DNA of 64,000 nucleotides from Eopsaltria australis (lineage: Eukaryota > Chordata > Aves > Passeriformes > Petroicidae): contig JAVTVJ010000292.1 of assembly GCA_034509425.1 (NCBI GenBank), forward strand, positions 62,001 to 126,000, given 5' to 3'. Position numbers and translations under genes: made by a program. The notes beneath the pieces were generated by a model. That model ran no database searches and was not told the DNA's origin. It worked only from the letters and a program-made list of their open reading frames with translations. Positions 35,909 through 48,500 of this stretch are shown in pieces. Positions within the stretch are counted from its first letter, which is position 1; each line of letters starts with the position of its first letter.

Positions 35909-38900
35909 ATGTTCCGCGGACACCGCGCTTGGTTCTCGCAGAGCGTCAGCCCGGGCCCGCGGGGGCTCTGGGGTGAGGGGCCCCGGTGACCCCGAAGTCC
36001 AGGGGAGCCCCGGGGCACCGAGCTGGCAGAAATCCACGGGGGAATTGAGAGGGGCACAGCCCCTCACCGCTCAGGGGGAATAAGGAGGGGAGCACAGCCC
36101 CATCAACCCTCAGCAGAGCACAGCAGTGGGGGCAACAGCCCTGTCACCCCTTCGTGGGTCTGAGACCCACCAACAGATCAGAGCATGAGTTTGGCCAGTC
36201 CATGGTGCCCCCACCTGCAGGAAAAACCCTGAACAACCCTCAGGGGAGCAATGAGAGTCCCACAGCCATGGGGATCTTCCACTTCAGGGCCCATCCCTGT
36301 GGCCCCACAACCAGCTGTCCCCATGCCAGGTTACCCCTGAATGCCCACCCTCATCTCACTCCCTATCCCCTGCAGCAGACGGCGGCGGGACCATTGCCCA
36401 CTGGCTGGATGCCGATTACCTCTTCAGCAGCGATGCCGCCCACCCTGACACCCGCAGGTGGGCAAAGGAGGCTTTAATGTTATTTAGTGGAAAGTATTTC
36501 ATGGATACTTACATCCCCATAAAAATCAAGGGGGTGGTTTTAAAGTCACAGTGTGGATCTTCCAGGATCTTATTGCCCAGTGGGGGTCAGGAAAACTCAC
36601 ACCCTCTAAACATTTCGGTTTTGGTTTGTTTCCAGGTTCTCCTGTGGAAACCAACTCTCTTTTCTCTCTTCCAGCATACACGAGAGCCTCAGCTACTTGG
36701 AGGGCAGAGCCACGGTCTTTCACTCCCGTTACCTCTCAGTGTGTGCAGGCACAGGCGTGAGAGAGAAGCCCTCGGTGGTTCTGGGCCACTTTGTCCTGCC
36801 CCCTGCCTGCCTGCAAGAAGGTCAGCCAAAAAAAAAATCACCCAGGGATATTTTCCCAGGGAAATCCCCCACAAGCAAACTAGATCAGTTATTGTCTGCA
36901 GGGAGGGACTTTTCCTTCTGCCTGGGCTCTTCCTCCTAGAGGGCAGAGTATAATCCATCTATTATCACAGAATAGCTTGACCTTGAACATGGGACAGCCA
37001 CAGCTGCTCTGTGAAACCTGTGCCAGGCCCTCACCACCCTCAAAGGGAAGAATTTCTTCCCAGTATCACATCTAATCCTGCCCTCTGTCAGTTTGAAGCC
37101 TTTCCCCCTTGTCCTGTCACTCCAGGCACTTGACCCAAGTCCCTCTCCAGCTCTCCTGGAGCCCCTTTAGGCCCTGGAAGGGACTCTGAGCTCTCCCTGG
37201 AGCCTTCTCTTCTCCAAGTGAGCACCCCCAGCTCTCCCAGCCTGGCTCCAGAGCAGAGGGGCTCTGCAGCTCCATGTCCTTCTACTGGAGACCTCAGAGC
37301 TGGAGGAGCACTACTGCTCCTGACTAGGCTAGAGGGGGAAAATCCTCCCCTCACCTGCTGCCCACACTGTAGGATGAGCCCAGGACACATGGCCAGGTCA
37401 TATCCATGAGCTTCTCATCCACCAACACCCCCAAGTCCTTCTCAGGGCTGCTTTCAATCCATTCTTGCCCATCCTGAATTTGTGCTTGGGATTGCCCAGG
37501 CCCAGGGACAGGACCTTGCATTTGGGCTTGGCCCCAGAGGCACCTGCAGGGAATCACACTGGCAGTGACTGCCACAGTCCTGTTCTTTGATGCTCTCACA
37601 GTCACTAGTTTTATTGATCTTGGCAGAAATCAGAAGGAAAATTGGACCGTTTATCTGGGAGATGACAGATGCCCTTGATGAAGAACAGGTAAGACAAAAA
37701 AATCTGTATTACACACATATGTACTGAAGGACTTTTTATAAATACTTTACAAAAGGGGGACCAAGGAAAACCTCTCTTCCTTATTGGAGTGTCCATCACC
37801 AAAGATAAGGAAAAGGCTGAGGAACTTAACACCTTCTTTGTCTGTCTTCAACACTAAGACCAGTTATATCAGGACAAATGGCCCCGGGCTGGTAGACAGG
37901 GACAGGGAGCAGAACAGACCCACAGAAATCCAGGAGGAGATAATCAGTGACCTGCTGTGCCACTTAGATGCTCACAAGTCCATGGGCCTGGATGGGATCC
38001 ATCCCAGGGTGATGAGGGAGCTGGAAGAACTTGCCAAGCCACTCTTCATCATTAGTCCTGGCTCACTGGGGAGGTCTCAGGTGACAAGGCATCAATGTGA
38101 CACCCATCCACAAGAAGGGCTGGAAGGAGGATCCAGGGAATTACCCTGTGGCAGGGAAGGTTATGGAACAGATCACCTTGAGTGCTGTAACACAGCATGT
38201 ACAGGAAAACCAAGGGATCAGGCCCAGCCAGCATGGATTTAGGAGGGGCAGGTTCTGCCTGACCAACCTGATTTCCTTTCATGATGAGGGGACCCACTTG
38301 GTGGATGAAGGAAAGGCTGTGGATGTGCCTACCTGGACATCAGCAAAGGCTTTGACACCATTTCCCACAGCATCTCCTAGAAAACTGCAACCCACAGCTT
38401 GGACAATTGGTGTCCACTGGGATCAGTGTTGGGCCCAGTCCTATTCACTATCTTTATTGATGATCTGCATGAGGGGATTGAGTCCACCATTAGCAGATAC
38501 ACAGATGACATCAAGTTGAGTGGGAGTGTGGATCTACTGGAGGCTAGGCAGGCTCTGCTGAGGGACCTGGACAGGCTGGATTGATGGACCAAGGTCATTT
38601 GTATGAGGGTCAACAAGGCCAAGGTCTGAGTCATGCACTTGGGCCACAATAACCCCTGCAGAGCTACAGGCTGAGATGAGTGGCTAAGAAGTGACCCAGC
38701 AAAAAAGGTCCTGGGAGTGCTGATCAACAGCAGCTAGACATGAGCCCATGTGGCCAAGAATGCCAATGGCACTTGGCCTGTGTCAGGAGTAGTGTGGTCT
38801 GCAAGACCAGGAAGTGATTTTTCCCCTGTACTGGGCACTGCTGAGGCCCAGCTTGAGTGCTGTGTCCAGTTCTGGACTCCTCAATTCAATTCAGGAAGGA

Positions 38901-40174
38901 CAATTTGGTGCTGGAGCAGGTCTAGAGAAGGGAACAGAGCTGGGGAAGGGTCTGGAGCACCAGGAGCAGCTGAGGGAGCTGGGGGGTCTCAGCCTGGAGA
39001 AAAGGAGGCTCAGGGGGGACCTTCTGGCTCTGCACAACTGCCTGACAGGAGTGGAGCTGGGTGGGGGTCAGACTCTGCTCCCAGGGAACAGGGACAGGAT
39101 GAGAGAACACTGCCCTAAGCTGCACCAGATGTTTAGGTTGCACATCAGAAAGAATTTCTTCACAGAAGGGGTGATTAGGCATTGGAATGGATTGCCCAGG
39201 GAGGTGGTGGAGTTTAAAGAATAACTGGACCTGGCACTCAGTGCTCTGGTCTGGTTGAGAAGGTGGTAATTGGTTACTGGTTAGACTCGATGGTCTTTTC
39301 CAACCTAATTGATCCCAATTCCTTGTGCTTGATGTGCTGCATGTCCCTCCCAACATGACATGGGGACAGCTGGAAGGTCTGTCTCCCTTGCCCAGAAATA
39401 CCTGGTCTCCCAGCAGCGTGGTGTTGCAGGGATTCCAATTGCCACAGGCTGAGCTCAGCCCTTTGGTGTGGTGTTTTCCTTCCCTGTGTCACTGGCCACT
39501 CTCCTTCTCAAAGAAACTTCCCAGCACTTCTGAAGCAGAAACACCCTTAGATTAAAAATTTAACTCTGAGTTATGCATGAAATCAGGAGCCCCAAAAATT
39601 CGTGTGCTCTGAGTGTGTCCCAGATGCTCTGCAGGTGACCCAGGGCACAACTGTAACACATCTTTGTGCTGGTGTTCGCAGCCCAATGGAAACCCAACAG
39701 AGGAACCAGAAGCTGCAAGAAATGTCTGCGAGGAAGAACCAGAGGAAGAAACGCTAGACCTGGCTGAGAGGTATTTTCCTACCTTGGGTGGTGGGATTTG
39801 GATGCACTCCCAAATGTAAGCAATCCTAACACATAGGAACACACAGATTTTTATCCCTCCTGATGCAGCAGTGAAGAAACAGACTCTGAAGCAGCTGCCC
39901 AGGGAGAATTTCCCTACCGTGCCCTCCAGGAATACCCGATAAATAACATGGTGACAGGTAAATACACCTGGAAAGGGCTGTGGATGGGGCAGATGGAGCA
40001 GGGACTCAGTGAGCCCATTTGCTCTCCACAGGCTATGCCTCTGCACGGGACATGAAGAAATATGAGGGGGAACTCCATGACTTCATCCCTGGCACCTCAG
40101 GCTATGCAGTGTACTGGGTTCAAAGCAAATGTAGCATTTACTGTGAGAAGATCAGAATGAAGAGGAAATTGTAA
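35909..40174 (+). CDS. TERB2: Telomere repeats-binding bouquet formation protein 2
   Basis: Seven coding exons: 35909-35972, 36376-36457, 36675-36820, 37627-37688, 39682-39770, 39869-39957, 40032-40174. Total 675 nt, 224 residues, against about 220 in human. Conserved stretches in order: FRGHRAWFSQSVS at the start, DADYLFSSDAAHPDT, TVFHSRYLSV, LGHFVLPPACLQE, EIRRKIGPFIWE, an acidic low-similarity middle, EYPINNMVTGY and the C-terminal GELHDFIPGTSGY, ending in a basic RMKRKL. TERB2 joins TERB1 and MAJIN to tether meiotic telomeres to the inner nuclear membrane; the N-terminal part contacts TERB1 and the C-terminal part MAJIN. All junctions stay in frame. Introns 3 and 4 contain CR1 sequence. 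No canonical AATAAA was found soon after the stop. Confidence 0.93.
36960..37600 (-). repeat. CR1 LINE fragment, antisense in TERB2 intron 3
   Basis: Antisense CR1 3' region: 'gggaagaatttcttcccagt', 'cttgtcctgtcactccaggc', 'ccttctcttctccaagtgag' and a further part 'ctcatccaccaacaccccc aag' with 'ctttcaatccattcttgccc'. It fills nearly all of the intron and ends within about 30 bases of the exon 4 acceptor at 37626. Confidence 0.85.
37800..39315 (+). mobile_element. CR1 LINE copy with decayed reverse transcriptase
   Basis: Sense-strand CR1 in TERB2 intron 4. Three frames together show the CR1 ORF2 order: a segment with SMGLDGIHPRVMRELEELAK (about 37975-38035), HKKGWKEDPGNY and QHGFRRGRFCLTNLISF (about 38100-38280), then GSVLGPVLFTIFIDDL and the active-site box as YTDDIKLSG (about 38420-38520). 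Frameshifts, deletions and stops break the frame, so no enzyme can be made; no endonuclease domain is seen, as expected for a 5'-truncated copy. The 3' part (38850-39315) is the usual CR1 tail, ending in 'ctcgatggtcttttccaacc' without the terminal short repeats. Confidence 0.9.
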
Positions 40175-40893
40175 GGAACAGGTGGCTGGAGCAGCAAAAA
40201 CTTCAATGTAAGAGCTGCCAGATAATTTATAAATTATCCAGCTGCAGCTCAGAGTGTTCAATGTGTTATTTAAGTACTGGCTACAGTTACTGCAGTATTT
40301 GCTTCTTTAATTAACTACTTTCACCAAATTTCTAACAAACAATTTTGCGTAATTTCTAACAAACTAAATTTCACAACAAACATAAATACAAACATTTATC
40401 TCCAAACCCCAAGTATTTTCTTTTCATTACAGGGGGGTGGTTTAAGCCGTGTTTAACTAGTTTAAGCAAGTTTTCCTTGGAGGGACACAACAAGGTCTCT
40501 TTACTGTCATTTAACCAAGGAATTTTAAGGCTTTTCCCTTTTAAGCACTTCAAAGTGACCAATAGTGTTACAAAAAGCAACTTCTATTGTGGCACAGCCT
40601 GATCCCCAGCCTGTCCACTTGGAGGAAGCACAGGCAAACCTAGGACAGGCTCCCACAAGCTCCAAGGAGCCACCATAGTTATCATCCTCTCTCACTGCCC
40701 CAAAGGCAGGAGAGCCTCTAAAATAACAGCTTTGCACCTCACTCCCCAAACTGCCAGGAAAGAACCCAAAAAGATGCTGGTACACATGAAGGTGTTGAGT
40801 CCTCCACATGCTCCAATGCAGCACCCCAAGAACCCACCCTCCCTCATCCCTTGGGTGTCTAAAGACCAAGAAGGCCGAGATGGTTTCCTCACG
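40175..40893. other. TERB2 3' flank and TERB2-RPS17 spacer
   Basis: AT-rich to about 40580 (several TTAATTAA-like and ATAAAT stretches) and GC-richer after. It must contain the TERB2 3' UTR; candidate noncanonical poly(A) signals are A/T-rich hexamers near 40220-40390. The RPS17 poly(A) signal marks the far end. No further gene was recognised. Confidence 0.5.
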
Positions 40894-40899
40894 TTTATT
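40894..40899 (-). terminator. RPS17 polyadenylation signal
   Basis: AATAAA on the minus strand 26 bases after the RPS17 stop codon. The very short 3' UTR is typical of ribosomal protein mRNAs. Confidence 0.88.
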
Positions 40900-40924
40900 G
40901 GAAAAGCAACACACAGGGACAGAC

Positions 40925-43414
<2,490 letters not shown>

Positions 43415-43650
43415 GTTGGCGGCAGCCGCGGAAAGAGAGCGGAAGATGGTAGGAGGTGCCGGAAGCCCGCGGCGCCCAGCGCGCCCCCTGGCGGCTCGGA
43501 GGATTGCGGAGGAGAGGGAGGCGGGCGGGGCCGGGCAGGGCCATGGCGGGCGGGGCCCGGCCCCGCACCCTGAGCGCTCCGCACCGCCCCGCGCCCCGGG
43601 ACGGGATGGAGCAGCCCGGGAAGGGAATTTGAGGGAGCAGTGGTGCCAGT
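43415..43650 (-). promoter_or_regulatory. RPS17 promoter with 5' TOP tract
   Basis: CpG-rich region upstream of the RPS17 ATG. On the minus strand CTCTCTTTCC (43439 to 43430) lies 16-25 bases before the ATG and fits a terminal oligopyrimidine tract, which would place translation under mTOR/LARP1 control like other ribosomal proteins. An ETS-like CTTCCGG/CTTCCGC pair (about 43460 and 43445) lies just upstream. There is no TATA box. Confidence 0.7.
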
Positions 43651-44190
43651 GGCACCAGCCCCTCCCACACCTGGCCCTGAGAGAGGACACTGAGCACTCA
43701 ACAAACTCCCACTAGCCCTGAATGCAGCGCCCAACCCCAAAGGAGGAGGGGTGACGACAACAACGCTGCTGCAGTTACTGCTGTGGGACGTGGAAAAACC
43801 CAAAGCCTTCCCTGCTCCAGGCACATGGGCCACACAAAGTGTCCACTGTGGCAGCGTAAGCCCAACTCAGCCCCACACAGAGGAGCCCTGGGGTCCCTCT
43901 CCCCTCACAGCGGGAGAACACACAGCAACACAGGCCCCTGATCAGCCTCATTAACTCCTTGTTGCAATTAGAGGAGCTCCAGCTGAAGCCCAGGGGCCCG
44001 CAGGGACCTCAGCTAAGTGGGATCTAAACATGCATTGCCCAGCAGACAGAGCTCCTTCCCAACTGAGTCACCCACCTACAGCATCCACAAATCACAGCTC
44101 CATCCATCCCTGCCCCAAACCTGCAGCAAGTGACAGCACAGCCCTCTGAGCTGTAGAGATCCCCCATTAAGTACACAAGGCACAACAAAG
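43651..44190. other. RPS17-CPEB1 spacer
   Basis: About 540 bp between the RPS17 promoter and the CPEB1 cleavage region. Both genes are on the minus strand. Nothing further recognised. Confidence 0.5.
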
Positions 44191-44194
44191 TTGG

Positions 44195-45569
44195 GTTTTT
44201 TTTGCTGCAACGTGTTTATTATGTGCCAAAAACTACACCACAGCTTACTCCACACGTCTGTAGGAGAGTGCAGTCTTGCCTGCATATACTACAATGAGGT
44301 AGAGACTTCACACACAGCTTCACAAAACCCCACAAAGAGCAGCTGGGATATGCAACAATGCAACATCAGCTCAGCAGGAAAGAAAGAAAAAAAATCATAG
44401 TAAAGAGGGAGAAATCATGACACTGGTTCTTTGGCACACAGCTTCCAATAGAGGGGAAAGTAACAAAATAATAGTGATCGGCATAATTAAGGTCTCAAAT
44501 CCCAGCAGCAGCATTTCAGTCGACTGCACTGATACTCCAAACATCTCGGGAAGGAAAGGAAAATTACTTGTCCCCTCTAAGAGAAAGGGCTCCCAGGAAC
44601 CTTCATCGTCCACCAAAACGCAGCCCTTTTTTAGCTTGTTACAAAAGAAAAGGTAAGTCCTGTGACTTTGTGTGATTAAAAACCTCTATCAACCCCCCGT
44701 AAGTGCAACTTAAAAAAGTGCAACAAACTATTTAAAACTATATACAGCAGCTCAGAGATCCTCATCCCGTCCAGTTTCAAATCCAAAAACAAAAACAAAG
44801 CCCGGCCTGTCCCGTTGCAAACCCCTGGATTTACAACGTCCTGCCAGCAGCCCCCAGACACAAATTGCAATAATGTTAAAAGCTGCCAGGAAAAGAAAAA
44901 ATCTCTCGTTTCAAACGACTTAAAAACTGTTTTTAAGAGTGTAAAAAGGAACTCGTAAAAACCCTCGAGCGTAAAATATGAAATATGATTTGGTTTAAAT
45001 GAAGAGCAAAGTCTCCTTGTTGTTACAGTAAAAAACGCCAGCTGAACACCCAGGTCACACCATCCAGGTGGGGTAAATGAATGGAAAGGCACTGTATGGC
45101 AACGGCAAAACAATGACCAATGAGACCTGCGCTCTCTCCACCAGTATTGCAAGGAATGTAAAAAAGCGCCTTTAAAAAATAAAAAAACCAGGGCGGAGGC
45201 GCCTGCGGCGACGCCCCCGCGACACGTGGCCCTTGGTTGGTTGGGTTTATTCGTTTTCAATTTTTGCTTCTCGTCAGCAAACCAGGAACCAAAGTCTGGG
45301 AACTGCAGAATGGCTTGAGGGGCACTCCCCCCCTCAAAACACCCCCAAACAAACCCCAACAAAACTCACTGTGCATTAGTGCAGAAACAAAAAGACCAGC
45401 AAGTGCAAACATGAATGTAAGATTTTTGTTTTTTTTTTCCCCCGGTCAGTCCTCAGGAAGAACGTTCCCAGCCGGGCCTGGCTCCGGCAGGCGCTGCTGC
45501 GCTCTCCTCGAGGCAGGCTCTCCCAGGACTCTGCCCGCGCCCGCGGCAGCCCCGAGCCCCGGTGGCCCC
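44195..45569 (-). promoter_or_regulatory. CPEB1 3' UTR with candidate CPE
   Basis: The long 3' UTR follows the CPEB1 stop codon. On the mRNA strand it contains TTTTAT (plus-strand ataaaa, 45179-45184) inside a longer U-rich run, which is the core cytoplasmic polyadenylation element bound by CPEB1 itself. That element is about 960 bases from the poly(A) signal, so it could act only with a more proximal site. Several A/T-rich blocks (44620-44990) may hold further regulatory sites. Confidence 0.55.
44215..44220 (-). terminator. CPEB1 polyadenylation signal
   Basis: AATAAA on the minus strand at the end of a 1.35-kb 3' UTR. A U-rich stretch on the mRNA strand (from the plus-strand A-rich segment near 44385) precedes it. 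Confidence 0.75.
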
Positions 45570-48500
45570 TTAGCTGGAGTCCCGGTTCTTCTGGTTGCGC
45601 ATCAGCGGGCGGTGGTGGCGCAGGACCTCCATGGAGTGCTGCCAGTGCCAGCACGAGCGGCAGAAGTACTTGAAGCAGATCTGTGGGTGAAGCACAGGGG
45701 GCAACGTTGGCGTGTCTCCAGCAGCAAAAGGATGCCAGCAGAGTCATGAATCCCCTTCCTCCCTGCCCCCAGCAGCACAGTGGATCCGTGAGTTGGAGAA
45801 AGGGAATGCTAGTGATGCTGTGGAGGGCCTGTTGTGCCCAGCTTCCATCTTTTGAACAGGTTTGGAAATCAGGGCCTAGGCAGTGCGGCAGCAGCTGGGC
45901 TCTGCCAGGGCTCCCATCACTCCCATGGCATTCCTGCCCCCTGCTCATATCCCATCCCAGCTCTGCAGGAAGCTGCCAGAGCCCAGCCAAGCTCCTTTAC
46001 CTGCAGCGAGGTGATGTTAGCCAGAGTTCCCTGTGCCTCAGCCTGCCCCAGGGGGATGCACCCTGACCCCAAGCTCACCGTGGCTCACAGAGCAGCAGCC
46101 TCCCTTCCCCTGAGGGGCACCAGTCCATCCCACACAGTGCTGGCACAGCACCAGTGAAGTGAAGCACCCCTGGCTCAAAGCCAGGTGGACATTGCCTACC
46201 TGGGCCTCCTGGCAAGGAGGGCTACACCTCCTCCAAAACAAAGCCACCCTCCCAGGTAGGCCCTGTTTTGCCTACTGGGGAAGATCCAGTGTACATTATA
46301 CCCCCAAAACCCAGCAGCAGGGCCTGCTTCTCCTCAAGGAAACCCCTGAGCACAGGCCACAGGAGTACCAGCCTTACCTGGTCCCTGCAGAAGAATGGGC
46401 CAGGCTGGGCATTGCACACTTGGCACATGGAGTCCTCCAGGTACGGGTCGATCTGAACCTGCAGGAGGATGAGGCAGTGGGCATGCAGCAGCACCAGGTT
46501 GAGTGCCCTCTCCCTGGGTGTCTCAAATCCATCCCCAGCAACACCCCTGGGGCTGGCAGACCAGCAGCCCCACTTCCTTCTGCTTGAGCAGGAATATGGA
46601 GCAGGCTCCATGAGCACTGGTGCCCCCAGCAGTATCACCCATCAAGCAGACCCCTCCCTGGGCTGCCCCACCAGCCCCACTCACCTTCTTGGTAAACTTG
46701 GTGGTTTTGATCTCCACAAATGCAGCAGTCACAGCCTTCAGGTAACTGCGCTGGTTGTTGAAGGTGACACGGCCCGACCCTGGAATGAGCCAGACCACAA
46801 CTGTTAGAGAGCAACAGCAGAGATCAAGAGGGAACCACCCCTTCCCCAGTGCCACTCAGACAGGGAAACAGCTTTCACAGGGAGATGGTATCCAGGGCCT
46901 GGGGGCTTTTCCTGCCTCCTTCTCCAGGCACCACATTCCCAGGAGCAGCAGGAGTGCCTCACAATACACCTGAAATACGCCAGTGCTGAGACAGCTCAGC
47001 AGCTTTTATTGCCAGCCTCTCCCTCACCCCAGAGCCTCGTGTTTTGCAGCATCATTGCCAGTCAGCAGCATTCTGGCACCACTCGCTTCCAGCCAAGGTC
47101 TGACACTGGCAGATCCCTACAGCTCAGCCACAGCATCAAGTACCACCCAAAACCCACCCATTCCCCTCCCAAAGCATTGCACAGGACACAGGGAGGAGGG
47201 CCTGGATCCAGTCTGGGGTTACAGGAGATGCCCTCACTCAGCACAACCAACCAGGGCACAGCTCAGTTACCAAAACTGATTGCTGAGACTTTAGGACAGC
47301 TCCAAGGGTGGAAGTGCCACTGCAGCACTGGGAGATGGATCTTGCCTACTCAGAGCAACCTGGGCTCTGCATGAACCACAGGAGGTTGGGGTCATGCACT
47401 GGGATCTCACAGGACCAGCACAGGGAGGTTCTGTGGCACCTCATCCACAGTCACACTGAGAATTTGCTTAAAGTCTCATATTCCCATTCCTTGAGACTGT
47501 CCCCCCTAAAGGCACTTCAGGGGCTTTGCAGGACCACATGCGTGTCCTAAACCTCAGCCTTGCCCAGAAAAGCCTGACTGCTATCCAAGGACAGTGACAA
47601 GCAGTGACAGCTCTGCACTACCACACTCTGACACTGTTACTGCCTGGCAACAGCAGGAGATCTGTGCTCTCTCCAAATCTGTGACTTGCTGCAGCCTGAG
47701 CCTGGCAAGGTGGTCCTCAGGCACAGGCTGTGGGGTTTTTCAACAGACCAGCCACCTCAGAGCTGTCCTGTGGCCCATGAGGCCTCCAGGGAGGTACAAA
47801 CATCATGATACACTGTGTTTCAGCTCTGGTGACAGGAGCCCAAGAGTGGTTTAAGGCCTACAGCTCTCTCTGCCCTGGGAATGGAAAGGAAGCTACAGCA
47901 GCATCCAACAACCATTAACAGCATTGAACAAGGATAGAGAAATCTTCAGCAATGCCTGAAGGGATATTCAAAGCTTCAGGCTGCTCTGGAATGATCCAGG
48001 ACCTTCCAATTCCCAGGCACATCAGCTCTATCAGCCCTCCCCAAGGCTAGCCTTGCTTCCCCAGGGCCAGGAGATGAGAAGCACAGACTGCAGAAGAGGT
48101 TGGACAGCATCTGCTCCCTGAGCCTGGCACCTGGGCAGTCTTCCAAGAAAAGGACAAGCCAAGGGCACGCTGCAGCCTCCTCAGAGCACGGCTGGGGCAA
48201 CCACAAATTCCAGTGGAATCATCACTTACCTATGGGATACTTGTGCTTGTCAGTGTCGATGCCAGCATAGACCACCCCTCCAAAGAGGTCGTACATGACA
48301 GCTGCCAGGGCCTCTGCGTTCAGCATCCCGTGCAGGGCCCCCACAAACACCGTCTTGCTGGGGTCCAGCCGCTGCGAGGGGCTGCGCACGAAGTTGCTGT
48401 CGGCCAGCACCCATGGGATCACCTGCACCTGCAACCAGGAGCACCCCTGAACATCAGACTTCACCCCGAGCTGCCAATGTTGTTTGTTATCTATTGCTGC

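Noticed and set aside
37784..39118. Possible endogenous retrovirus in TERB2 intron 4
   Set aside because: The protein words and the 3' tail are those of CR1 LINEs. No long terminal repeats, gag or envelope sequence are present.
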